A stretch of 64,000 bases of DNA, taken from the NCBI GenBank assembly GCA_946410455.1, contig CAMKAJ010000002.1:42959-106958 (forward strand). Direction: 5' to 3'. The notes under the pieces were generated by a model that was not told the origin of the DNA, made no database searches, and saw only the letters and a list, made by a program, of their open reading frames with translations. The translations under genes and the position numbers were made by a program. The DNA is from an uncultured Bacteroidales bacterium (GTDB lineage: Bacteria; Bacteroidota; Bacteroidia; Bacteroidales; UBA932). This document shows positions 18,260 through 26,760 of this stretch, piece after piece. Each line of letters begins with the position of its first letter. Position 1 is the stretch's first letter.

Positions 18260-21200
18260 TTAGAATTTAAGGTTCATGCCGAGTGTGACTGTCTTAATCA
18301 TCGGGTAGGAGTTACCGTCTATCACGTCGCTATAGTCGGAGTCGCCGCTCCCTGCCGTTTCCGGGTCGATGTTCGGCGCCCACTTCCAGAGCGGAGTAAT
18401 TGTGAATAGGTTTTCACCATTCAAGAAGAGCTTGAGAGCGGACACTCCGATAGCTTTACATACATTCTGGCTGAAGCTGTAGTCTATCTGGATGTTCTTG
18501 ACTCTTAGGTAGGCTGCATTCTGAATGTATCTTGTATTGGGAATCTCGAGCAACAAGTCTTTACTGTTAGTCCCTCTGGACTGATAGCTGGTAATTCTCG
18601 GCCAATATGCTGTGTCCGGATTGAGGCATTCTGAGCCGTCTTCCGAGAGTTGGCACATCGTGGGACTGTCCATGGCGTGGATTTTGGGCAAGAAATACAG
18701 GAACGGTCTATCATATTTTCCCCAAAAATAACTGGCATCGGAGCCAGGATACCAATCCCTTTTTCCTACGCCTTGAAGAAAAACTGAGAGCCCTATCCCG
18801 TTCCACGTGGCAGACAAATTAATGCCGTACCGATAGCGAGGAGATTTGTTTCCTACGATTCTCATGTCTCCATGGTCTTCGAGTGTGAGGTTTCCGCAGT
18901 CAATTACGTCATCTCCGTTAAGGTTAGCTACCTTCACCTGTCCGGGTCTCGTAACCTTATCGGAAGATTGCTGGAAAGTCTGCGTAGCATGGTTTGCTAT
19001 GTCTTCATAATCCCGGAACAAGCCTTCCACCTCGTATCCCCAAAGCTCTCCTAGTTCCATGCCCACATAGTACTGTGGATCTCCGGCTATGATCTTAGCA
19101 ATGGTGCCGAGTGAGTTACCATCGTTACCGTCGTATTTTGTGATAAACGACCTGCTATCCCACATAGTACCTTTAATACTATATTTGAACGGCTTCCCTC
19201 CCATCTGGAATTGGTCCCGGTACTGCAAGGAAAGCTCCCAACCCTTGGTCTGCATGGCCGCATAGTTGCCCTTCGGGGCGGAAGCACCGTACACCGGAGG
19301 CAGTGTGACACCGGTAGTGTACATGTTGGTGGTGTTGCGTATGTAGTAGTCGAACGTTGCTGAGAAGCGGTTCTTAAACAAATCTATGTCTATGCCGGCA
19401 TCATAGGTAGATGCTGTTTCCCAGGTAAGGGAAGAAGGAACCAGACTGCCTGCGGTAGTGTACGAGGGCAGGGTCCCGTCGATGACTATGTCTTCAGCTT
19501 TCTTTATGGTCATTGTAGATGTGTATTTATAAGGATCCACATTGCCATTGCCCATTGAGCCAGCAGAGACTCTTATCTTTGCATTATCGAGCACAGAGCG
19601 ACTCCAACGCATCCAAGGCTCGTCAGAGAGTCTCCACCCCATGGAAGCGGACGGGAAAAAACCCCAGCGGCTGTTGATAGGGAATTTTGACGATCCATCG
19701 TAGCGACCGCTCACTTCTAGCAGGTAACGGCCGAGCAGTGAATAGTTGATTCGGAAGAAAGCTCCCAAATACGACCATTCATTGCCGCCGGAGGTCACAC
19801 TGGATTCGCCCTCCATAAGAGCGAATGATGGCTTTGAAGAGATAAAACCCACCCTTTCAGCGGTTGTTGTTTTATAGGTGCGCCATTCAACGTTGTATCC
19901 CAACAGAGTAGTAAGACTATGCTTATCGCCTAATTTAGGAGTCCAGGTCGCATAGACATTAGCTGCATGATAGTCTGTGCGATAGGTGGTCTGGGTAAGA
20001 CCGTCACCATACTTGTCGCTCTCGTAAAGAATTACACCTGGTTCCTTGGAATAGGACACCAAATTTTGTACGAGCAACCTGGTACGTCCTGTATAATTAT
20101 AGGAATAGTCAGCTTGAAGTTTAAGCACATCTGCGATTATGCTGGCATCGAGTCCAGTTTTGTTTCGCAGATATATGTAGTCGTTCTCAAGATAGTTGTT
20201 ACCCTCAATAAACGCAGCATACCCGGAGATACCGGCTGCTGGAGTCCATGTTCCGTCCGGGTTCTTGAGTGGTGTCATCGGCTGTAGACAGTGCTGTATA
20301 TACCGATATGGCGACTGGCCCGATTGGGTGCGTGGAATATGGGAGAAGTTTGTGCTGACACTTGTATTGTTGGTCAGAGTGAGCCAGGGGCGTATCTTTA
20401 GGGTACCCTTAGCGCGCATGCTGAACTTTTTGTATTTCTCGTCTCCTACCTTGAAGACTCCATCAGAACCATAGTAACGTCCTGAAACATAGTAGTCTGC
20501 GTTCTCGTTACCACCAGAAACGGAAATATTGTGTTCTGTGGAACCATGCCAGTCGTTATAGAACTCTTTCATCCAGTCATGGCTGTCAAGATAAACATAG
20601 CCGAATCCAGGGACTTCTGTAGACCGCACCACCTTGGAGAGTGACGGGTCGTTCTTGCGCCTCATTATTTCATTGTAGATATTCTCTGAATACGGGGCCT
20701 TGGAATCCAGGTGGTTTAGGAGGGTACGAGATGCATTGTAGTATCCTGTGTAGGCCGCTTTCCACCAATCCAGCCATTCATTAGGGTCGGTGATACCGTC
20801 TGGGATGACGGTCCTGCGGTTGATGCTGAAAGATCCGCTGTAGTTGATAACTGGACGGCCTTTCTGAGCAGCTTTTGTAGTGACCAGAATTACGCCGAAT
20901 GCTCCCCTGGCACCGTACACCGCAGCTGAAGATGCATCCTTAAGCACAGAGATGCTTTCGACATCCTGAGGGTTCACGGAGCTTAGGCTACCCTCAACAC
21001 CGTCAATTAACACAAGAGCATCTCCGCCAGCGCCCACAGAGGTCTCGCCTCGAACATTGTATGAGCCTTCATGGGATGGTTTGCTGTCGCTGATGGTGAT
21101 GTTGAGGCCGGGGATTTCTCCCTGCAGTGAGCGCAACAGATTGGAGTTGGCACGATTGCCGACTACCTCACTTCCTACTGCATCTACAGAACCCACAAGG

Positions 21201-21832
21201 TCGCGTTTTTTCATTGTGGCGTAACCAACAACTACAATGTCATCCAGGGCAAGCGCTTCCTGCTCAATCCTGATGTTGCATTCCACCTGATTCTCGGAAA
21301 TTGCTACTTCTGAAGACTTGTAGCCAAGACATGATACTATGAGGATAGCCTGTCCAACAACTTCGTCCAGAGAATAATATCCACTGTTGCTAGTCATGGC
21401 GGCATTCTTAGTGCCCTTCAGCATTACCACGGCCCCTATAACCGGCTGGTCTGTATCGTCAGTCACCACACCGGTCACTCGCCGAAAAGGTCGGATGTTC
21501 TCGCCCTGTTTCTGTGCCTGTTGCTTCTGGGGCATATTCAGCACGAGTTGCCTTCCGTTCATGGTCACCTTGATACCGGGCCAGACTTCCGCCAGAATAG
21601 CTGCGACATCTTTATTGTCTGCCTTGACAGAAATTGTTTTATCCAGATCTAACTCCGAATCCACGTATGCGAAGGTATAGTCCGTCTTCTCCTCTATCGC
21701 CTTAAGCAATTGTCGGGCAGACACTTTCGGAAGGTTGAGCGACACCTTCGGTAACTGCGCATAAGCGGAAAATGAAGAGCCAAGGAATACAGCCAAAAGG
21801 ATGGCCGCCATGGTTATTAGTTTTCGTTTCAT
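18260..21832 (-). CDS. SusC/RagA family TonB-dependent receptor with N-terminal STN signalling domain
   Basis: 1190 residues. The signal peptide ends near AYAQ. An STN (secretin/TonB short N-terminal) domain covers about 30-98 (LLKAIEEKTDYTFAYVDSEL, then KADNKDVAAILAEVW). A carboxypeptidase-regulatory-like domain follows at ~118-205 (VTGVVTDDTDQPVIGAVVML). Then come the TonB box region, the plug (NVRGETSVGAGGDALVLIDG, SISVLKDASSAAVYGARG) and a ~22-strand barrel. It imports the locus substrate across the outer membrane with TonB energy. The STN domain signals that it also talks to a FecR/sigma pair, and one lies convergently at 3.3-4.8 kb. An 11-bp inverted repeat lies 1 nt from its start codon. 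Confidence 0.95.
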   Translation of the reverse strand: MKRKLITMAAILLAVFLGSSFSAYAQLPKVSLNLPKVSARQLLKAIEEKTDYTFAYVDSELDLDKTISVKADNKDVAAILAEVWPGIKVTMNGRQLVLNMPQKQQAQKQGENIRPFRRVTGVVTDDTDQPVIGAVVMLKGTKNAAMTSNSGYYSLDEVVGQAILIVSCLGYKSSEVAISENQVECNIRIEQEALALDDIVVVGYATMKKRDLVGSVDAVGSEVVGNRANSNLLRSLQGEIPGLNITISDSKPSHEGSYNVRGETSVGAGGDALVLIDGVEGSLSSVNPQDVESISVLKDASSAAVYGARGAFGVILVTTKAAQKGRPVINYSGSFSINRRTVIPDGITDPNEWLDWWKAAYTGYYNASRTLLNHLDSKAPYSENIYNEIMRRKNDPSLSKVVRSTEVPGFGYVYLDSHDWMKEFYNDWHGSTEHNISVSGGNENADYYVSGRYYGSDGVFKVGDEKYKKFSMRAKGTLKIRPWLTLTNNTSVSTNFSHIPRTQSGQSPYRYIQHCLQPMTPLKNPDGTWTPAAGISGYAAFIEGNNYLENDYIYLRNKTGLDASIIADVLKLQADYSYNYTGRTRLLVQNLVSYSKEPGVILYESDKYGDGLTQTTYRTDYHAANVYATWTPKLGDKHSLTTLLGYNVEWRTYKTTTAERVGFISSKPSFALMEGESSVTSGGNEWSYLGAFFRINYSLLGRYLLEVSGRYDGSSKFPINSRWGFFPSASMGWRLSDEPWMRWSRSVLDNAKIRVSAGSMGNGNVDPYKYTSTMTIKKAEDIVIDGTLPSYTTAGSLVPSSLTWETASTYDAGIDIDLFKNRFSATFDYYIRNTTNMYTTGVTLPPVYGASAPKGNYAAMQTKGWELSLQYRDQFQMGGKPFKYSIKGTMWDSRSFITKYDGNDGNSLGTIAKIIAGDPQYYVGMELGELWGYEVEGLFRDYEDIANHATQTFQQSSDKVTRPGQVKVANLNGDDVIDCGNLTLEDHGDMRIVGNKSPRYRYGINLSATWNGIGLSVFLQGVGKRDWYPGSDASYFWGKYDRPFLYFLPKIHAMDSPTMCQLSEDGSECLNPDTAYWPRITSYQSRGTNSKDLLLEIPNTRYIQNAAYLRVKNIQIDYSFSQNVCKAIGVSALKLFLNGENLFTITPLWKWAPNIDPETAGSGDSDYSDVIDGNSYPMIKTVTLGMNLKF

Positions 21833-21833
21833 T

Positions 21834-21865
21834 GTCTTATTATTATACTATGACAATAATAAGAC
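21834..21865. promoter_or_regulatory. Perfect 11-bp inverted repeat touching the susC start codon
   Basis: GTCTTATTATT (21834-21844) and AATAATAAGAC (21855-21865) are perfect inverted copies with a 10-nt loop, 1 nt upstream of the SusC ATG (21832). In the mRNA the hairpin would occupy the ribosome-binding region; as DNA it could be an operator. It could control translation or bind a regulator (inference). Confidence 0.6.
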
Positions 21866-21958
21866 GGACAGTCTGCTATTTACGCACAAAAGCAGACATT
21901 CAGAGTATTTAGAGGCAACAGGGAAACGGCATAAAACCGATAGATATATGCCAGTGTT

Positions 21959-22039
21959 GCCGGAGGTACATTTGCCTGTACCTCCGGCAGCATTTTGGGC
22001 TGATTTTGCGCCCGGAGGTCCATCGGGATGTACCTCCGG
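21959..22039. repeat. Two related inverted repeats between the dapA operon and susC
   Basis: GCCGGAGGTACA (21959-21970) and TGTACCTCCGGC (21977-21988) form a perfect 12-bp stem with a 6-nt loop. A second, weaker pair using the same words (CCGGAGGT at 22012-22019, ACCTCCGG at 22032-22039) follows 23 bp later. There is no T-run, so this is not a plain intrinsic terminator. It may be a REP-like element, an mRNA 3' hairpin of the dapA operon, or an upstream operator for susC. The surrounding 255-bp gap holds nothing else visible except the susC-proximal repeat. Confidence 0.6.
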
Positions 22040-22086
22040 CAACGGTGAAGTGATTCTAAAGGGTTAGCAACAGGGGGCGGGCATTT

Positions 22087-22962
22087 CTACAGCCCCAGAA
22101 CGCTCTTCATCAACTCCCGGGTAGTGGCGGAGGCGGGGACGAGGGGGAGATGCATGGCGTCTGAGCAGAGGCCCATCAGGGACAGGGCGGCCTTGGCCGG
22201 GATGGGGTTGGACTCTACAAAGCAGGCGTGATATAAGGGCTTGAGGGCCTCGTTCAAGGCCTCGGCTTCCTGCCAGCGGCTCTCAAGGGCTGCGCGGGTC
22301 ATGGCCGACACCTCGGATGGTAAAATATTGGACGCCACAGAGATAACTCCACGGGCTCCGGCCTTCATCATATCCAGGGTAAGGTCGTCGTCGCCGCTCA
22401 AGACAATAAAATCGGAGGGAGCCTCAGATACTATCTGAGCAGCTTGCTCCAGCTTGCCGGAGGCTTCTTTTATGCCAATTATCCCGGGAACTTCTCGCGC
22501 AATGCGTACGGCCGTCTCGGGGAGCATGTTCACTCCGGTACGCCCGGGCACATTGTACATAACTATAGGCTTGGAACTCTCGGAAGCAATCACCTTAAAG
22601 TACTGATACATACCTTCCTGCGTGGGCTTGTTGTAAAACGGCACTACAACCAGCCAGGCATCTGCGGCACTGCCTTCCAATGCCTGCATATTAAACAAGG
22701 TTCCGCGCACAGAATTACTGCCGCATCCCACCAGCAAAGGCAGGTCAGGGGCCACATCGTGGGTAATATCCAGCAGGGCGAGGCGCTCCATAGGATCGAG
22801 GGTGGGAGTCTCGGCAGTCGTGCCGAGCGGCACAAGGAAGTCTACGCCTCCTGCCACCTGACGCCCTACAAGCGCACCATAAGCCTCGTAATCTATTTCT
22901 CCATCCTCCAGAAAAGGAGTCACAAGGGCCGTTCCGCAGCCTTTAAGTTCGGGAATTTTCAT
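22087..22962 (-). CDS. dapA: 4-hydroxy-tetrahydrodipicolinate synthase
   Basis: A 291-residue cytoplasmic aldolase that condenses pyruvate with aspartate semialdehyde in the DAP/lysine pathway. Visible motifs: PLGTTAETPTL (the GTTGE region, here GTTAE), YNVPGRTGVN with the active-site Tyr, and IGIKEASG carrying the Schiff-base Lys. The length is normal. The start overlaps the dapB stop by 4 nt. The operon order thrA-dapB-dapA points to aspartate-derived diaminopimelate for the cell wall. Confidence 0.95.
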   Translation of the reverse strand: MKIPELKGCGTALVTPFLEDGEIDYEAYGALVGRQVAGGVDFLVPLGTTAETPTLDPMERLALLDITHDVAPDLPLLVGCGSNSVRGTLFNMQALEGSAADAWLVVVPFYNKPTQEGMYQYFKVIASESSKPIVMYNVPGRTGVNMLPETAVRIAREVPGIIGIKEASGKLEQAAQIVSEAPSDFIVLSGDDDLTLDMMKAGARGVISVASNILPSEVSAMTRAALESRWQEAEALNEALKPLYHACFVESNPIPAKAALSLMGLCSDAMHLPLVPASATTRELMKSVLGL

Positions 22963-23624
22963 CTGATTATCAGTTCTTTAAATGTGTGTACTCCGCTTAA
23001 TCCTTCCGTCATCTGAGCAGCTACCACGGCCCCCTCGGCAAAGCCCTGGCGGGAGAAAGCCTCGTGGGACACCTTAATCTTATCGACCTCCGACTTGAAC
23101 TTAACTACATGCGTCCCGGGAACCTCACCCTCACGCACCGAGGTGATATCCGGGCGCACGCCCAGATGCTCGGCCACAATGGATGCCATAGACTTGGCAG
23201 TGCCGCTGGGAGCGTCCAGCTTATGAATATGGTGAGTCTCTTCGATGTGCGGCACATAACCGTAACCCTTGAGAACGTCTGAGACCTTCTCCAGAGCCGC
23301 ATACACAGCGTTCACGCCTATAGAAAAATTGGAAGAATAAATCATAGGCGTGCCGGCGGCATAGAAAGCAGCCACCACATCGCCCAGGATATCATCCCAG
23401 CCGGTAGTGCCCACCACTACCGCCTTGAAGTGCTCCGCGAGCCATTTGTAGTTGGCCCGGAAGGCCGCCGGAGTAGTAAAATCTATGCATACGCACTCGC
23501 GAGCCAGCGAAGGGTCAACAGAACAAACATCCTCTGTGACGCCGGCCAACTCCAGACCTTTGTGGAGCACGACGCCCTCTATCATACGGCCCATCCGGCC
23601 GTAACCGCTAATCAGAATCTTCAT
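22959..23624 (-). CDS. dapB: 4-hydroxy-tetrahydrodipicolinate reductase
   Basis: 221 residues, somewhat short for the family (about 240-270). The N-terminus MKILISGYGRMGRMIEG is a dinucleotide-binding start. FTTPAAFRANY and VVGTTGW belong to the NAD(P)H domain. The catalytic EETHHIHKLDAPSGTAKS segment carries the active-site His-His and Lys. It reduces the DapA product with NAD(P)H. It overlaps thrA by 4 nt at its start and dapA by 4 nt at its end, so it is translationally coupled on both sides. Confidence 0.94.
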   Translation of the reverse strand: MKILISGYGRMGRMIEGVVLHKGLELAGVTEDVCSVDPSLARECVCIDFTTPAAFRANYKWLAEHFKAVVVGTTGWDDILGDVVAAFYAAGTPMIYSSNFSIGVNAVYAALEKVSDVLKGYGYVPHIEETHHIHKLDAPSGTAKSMASIVAEHLGVRPDITSVREGEVPGTHVVKFKSEVDKIKVSHEAFSRQGFAEGAVVAAQMTEGLSGVHTFKELIIR

Positions 23625-25696
23625 TGCATTATATTTCTTATGATTCCGCTGGCCGCAAGTCGCGCGCCCTCACCGGAACCCTTGATTACCAAAGGATAAG
23701 CATCGTCGCTATGGATCACTGTAACGTTCTCCGTGCCGTTGATCCAGTAGAAGGGGCTGTCTATCCCCACGAGCTGCATGCTGATGTTGGCCTTATACGT
23801 GCCGTCCTCCTCGCGACGCAGGGAGGCAACAAACCTCTGCCGTTTGCCCGTGGCGTCCATCTCTTCTTCCCGCCTGGCAAACTCCGGCTCGAAATCTTCC
23901 AGGCGGCGGTAGAAATCTTCCAAGCTTCCGCCAAAGAACTCCGGCCCCAGCATAGGAACAATCTCTACATCGCTCTCTTCCAGCGGCACTCCAGCCTCGC
24001 GGGAGAGGATCAGCAGTTTGCGAAGGGCGTCGCGGCCGCCAAGGTCCAGACGGGGGTCGGGCTCTGTGAGCCCCTCTGAGTGCGCCCGCTGCACCAGGCT
24101 TGCAAAGCTCTCGCGGCGAGGGCCGTTATAGCTGGTTACCAGGTAGTTGAGCGTACAGGAAACAACCGCCTCTATGAGCTTGATTCCGCTCCCGCAGCCA
24201 GCGCCGTCAGAGATAGACTGGAGTATGGGGAGGGCGTTGCCCACGGTAGTATCGTAACGGAAGAAACAGCCGTTCTGCGCAGCTGCCGCCTTGATGGCTG
24301 CATACTCTACGTAAGGGATGGCCAGCGAACGGCGATTAGAACAGACTATGTTGATACCGGCCTGCAGCAGGGGCACAAAAGAGCGCCAGATGTCTTCGCT
24401 GTCGGTGCAGTCTACAAAGACGCTGTGGCTCCGGGCCACGGAGAGCACATGCTGCGCAAACCCGTGGTCGCTGGATATCTCTATGATTCTGAGGCGCTTG
24501 CCGGCCGTCGGGAACTTACCGTCGTTGGCATCTACAATGGCTTTGAGGGCCTGCCCCACCGCGCCGTTTCCGGCCACGTAAACGTCTATGAGCGAGAGCG
24601 TCCGCGCCTCAAAGAACTCGCGATGCACCGCCGCCACCGCATTGTGAGCCACGTTGGTGCGCACGGTGATAAAATAGTTGACGCCGTCTTCTACGCTCAC
24701 CTCGCCGAGCGGCTGTATGCCGGCGTCGCGAAGGGCACCTGCAATACGGCGGGGCGCCACCGACTTGCCGGTAGACGGCCCCTCACCAATCAGACAGATG
24801 CGGGTGGTCCCGCTCTGAGGGTCGTCCAGCGAAGAAAGGCCCTTCCATTCCCTCACTCCGGCGCTGCGGTCGCTGATGAGCGTGCCGGGATTCTCGGGGT
24901 CGAAGGTGTTGCGTATCCCGATGGCGATGCCGGCATCGCGGGCCGGAGCCACTGCGGGGGCATAGAGCACCTTGGCGCCGAATCGTGCCATGTCGAATGC
25001 CGCGCGGTAGCTGATGTCGCCTATTGTCATTGCGGCAGGTACTACCTTGGGATTGGCGGTCATGATACCGGGCACGTCAGTCCAGATCTGCAGGTCGTCG
25101 GCCCCTACGGCAGCGGCAAATATGGACGCGCTGTAGTCGGAGCCACCTCGGCCCAGGGTAGTAACGGCGCCGGAAGCGTCGCGGCCGATGAAACCCGGAG
25201 CCACGAAGACTTTGATAAGAGGATTGGCGGCAACCGCCTCCTGTATGGCCTTACATGTGAACGCCATTTCTACCTGCCCGCCGCCCGGAACTGTACGCAC
25301 AAGGTCGCGCGAGTCCAGCCACTTGGTCTTGAAACCCTCACAGTAGAGCTTACGGGCAAGGATGCGGGTAGAAAGCACCTCGCCGAAGGCCTCGATAACC
25401 GGGGGTATGCAGCGAATATCGGAAAAAATACTTTTGCAATCGGCCGAGGCCTCGCGGCGCTCGTCGCCGGTGAAGAGCCTGGAGATAATAGCGAGATGAC
25501 GGTCCTGCAGCTGGTTTATCAGCTTCTCGGGATCTTCCGCCTCGCCAATCTGAATCAGCGCATCGGTACAGCCGCTGATGGCCGAACTTACCACTATCAC
25601 ACGGTCGCGCGCCGCAGCCCTTTCTATTATATCCAGAACACGGGACATCGCCGTTGCATTAGCTACAGACGAGCCTCCGAACTTGAGTACAATCAT
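23621..25696 (-). CDS. thrA: Bifunctional aspartate kinase / homoserine dehydrogenase, short form
   Basis: The start is ATG 25696 (MIVLKFGGSSVANA); a more upstream TTG overlaps the promoter box. 691 residues against about 810-820 for usual ThrA. The aspartokinase part spans ~1-285 (SGCTDAL, GRGGSDYSAS). Only one ACT-like unit is visible (~300-385), where ThrA normally has two. The homoserine dehydrogenase part follows (VYVAGNGAVGQAL, YDTTVGNALP, TEPDPRLDLGGRDALRKLLIL). The usual Asn-Lys-Lys near the nucleotide site reads Ser-Asn-Arg-Arg. Feedback control by threonine may therefore differ (inference). It heads an operon with dapB and dapA. The -7 box TATATTTG lies at 25710-25703, 6 nt before the ATG. 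Confidence 0.9.
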   Translation of the reverse strand: MIVLKFGGSSVANATAMSRVLDIIERAAARDRVIVVSSAISGCTDALIQIGEAEDPEKLINQLQDRHLAIISRLFTGDERREASADCKSIFSDIRCIPPVIEAFGEVLSTRILARKLYCEGFKTKWLDSRDLVRTVPGGGQVEMAFTCKAIQEAVAANPLIKVFVAPGFIGRDASGAVTTLGRGGSDYSASIFAAAVGADDLQIWTDVPGIMTANPKVVPAAMTIGDISYRAAFDMARFGAKVLYAPAVAPARDAGIAIGIRNTFDPENPGTLISDRSAGVREWKGLSSLDDPQSGTTRICLIGEGPSTGKSVAPRRIAGALRDAGIQPLGEVSVEDGVNYFITVRTNVAHNAVAAVHREFFEARTLSLIDVYVAGNGAVGQALKAIVDANDGKFPTAGKRLRIIEISSDHGFAQHVLSVARSHSVFVDCTDSEDIWRSFVPLLQAGINIVCSNRRSLAIPYVEYAAIKAAAAQNGCFFRYDTTVGNALPILQSISDGAGCGSGIKLIEAVVSCTLNYLVTSYNGPRRESFASLVQRAHSEGLTEPDPRLDLGGRDALRKLLILSREAGVPLEESDVEIVPMLGPEFFGGSLEDFYRRLEDFEPEFARREEEMDATGKRQRFVASLRREEDGTYKANISMQLVGIDSPFYWINGTENVTVIHSDDAYPLVIKGSGEGARLAASGIIRNIMQ

Positions 25697-25702
25697 AACG
25701 TT

Positions 25703-25730
25703 CAAATATAGCAATTAATTTTTATATTTG
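25703..25730. promoter_or_regulatory. Divergent -7 boxes of thrA and murB
   Basis: TATATTTG lies on the minus strand at 25710-25703 (thrA) and on the plus strand at 25723-25730 (murB), 12 bp apart. Each is 6-7 nt from its start codon, leaving no room for a leader with a ribosome-binding site. The -35-like TTTG elements are not clear on either side. Confidence 0.65.
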
Positions 25731-25737
25731 TGTCTGT

Positions 25738-26739
25738 ATGAGAATAGAGAAGAATTACGACTTGAGCGGCATGAACACCTTCCGCATGAAGGTAAGCTGC
25801 GCATGTTTTGTGGAATACGAGAGCGTAGAAGAACTCGCCGCCCTGCCCTGGGACAGCCTTCCCAAGCCCATCAAACATATAGGAGGAGGGTCTAACCTGC
25901 TGTTTACCGGAGACTTCCCGGGAACCATACTGCACTCTGCCATCAAACATATCAAGTACGTAGATATGGGCCTGGACGAGGTGCCCGTAATCGTAGGCGC
26001 CGGAGTTTGCTGGGATGCCCTTGTAGAAGAACTCTGCGGCTACGGCCTCTGGGGAGCGGAGAACCTTTCGCTAATTCCCGGCGAGGCCGGCGCGGCGGCG
26101 GTGCAGAATATCGGAGCTTACGGAGTGGAATTCAAGGATATAGTGAGCGGAGTGAGCTGCTACGACATGATTGAACACCGCAAGTGCAAGTTTACCGTGC
26201 AGGAGTGCCGCTACGGATACAGGGAATCCATGTTCAAAGAGGCCGACGGCCGCTACATCATAACTTCCGTGTTGCTCCGGCTCTCCCGCAGCAAAGGCCC
26301 GAACCTCAGCTACAAGGGCCTGGAAGGCATAGATGCAAGCAGCCCGCAGAAGGTGCGCGAGGCCGTGATAGCAATACGCCGCACAAAACTGCCCGACCCT
26401 GCAGAGCTAGGCAGCGCAGGCTCATTCTTCAAAAACCCCGTAGTGAGCGCACTGGACTTCGCCCGTATAGTAGATGCCGCACCCGGCGTTACCGTACCGC
26501 ACTACATTCTGAAGGGCGGTTTTATTAAAGTGCCCGCCGCATGGCTCATAGATCAATGCGGATTCAAGGGAGAACGCGAAGGCGGGGCAGCCGTGTACGA
26601 CAAACAGCCGCTCGTGATAGTGAACGAGAGCGGAGAAGCGGCCCCGCAGGACATCCTGGAGCTGGAGCACCGCATCATTGCCGGAGTGCGCCAGCGCTTT
26701 GGCGTGAGCCTGAGTCCGGAAGTAGAGCATATCATATAA
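25738..26739 (+). CDS. murB: UDP-N-acetylmuramate dehydrogenase
   Basis: A 333-residue FAD enzyme that reduces enolpyruvyl-UDP-GlcNAc to UDP-MurNAc in peptidoglycan synthesis. Features: NTFRMKVSCACFVEY at the start, the FAD-binding HIGGGSNLLF, IPGEAGAAAVQNIGAYGVE, CRYGYRESMF with the proton-relay region, and ELGSAGSFFKNPVV with the conserved Ser of the active site. Length and order fit a type I MurB. It is divergent from thrA with a very short promoter region. cdaA follows after 21 bp. Confidence 0.95.
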   Translation: MRIEKNYDLSGMNTFRMKVSCACFVEYESVEELAALPWDSLPKPIKHIGGGSNLLFTGDFPGTILHSAIKHIKYVDMGLDEVPVIVGAGVCWDALVEELCGYGLWGAENLSLIPGEAGAAAVQNIGAYGVEFKDIVSGVSCYDMIEHRKCKFTVQECRYGYRESMFKEADGRYIITSVLLRLSRSKGPNLSYKGLEGIDASSPQKVREAVIAIRRTKLPDPAELGSAGSFFKNPVVSALDFARIVDAAPGVTVPHYILKGGFIKVPAAWLIDQCGFKGEREGGAAVYDKQPLVIVNESGEAAPQDILELEHRIIAGVRQRFGVSLSPEVEHII

Positions 26740-26744
26740 TTTGG

Positions 26745-26752
26745 TATCTTTG
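26745..26752 (+). promoter_or_regulatory. -7 box upstream of cdaA
   Basis: TATCTTTG fits TAnnTTTG and ends 8 nt before the ATG at 26761. A matching TTTG is not seen 19-21 bp upstream, so this is a probable but weaker promoter inside the murB-cdaA gap. Confidence 0.5.
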
Positions 26753-26760
26753 CAGATTAT

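Noticed and set aside
24080..25711. 543-codon plus-strand frame opposite thrA
   Set aside because: Antisense to a well-supported enzyme gene; it is open only because of GC-rich codon bias.
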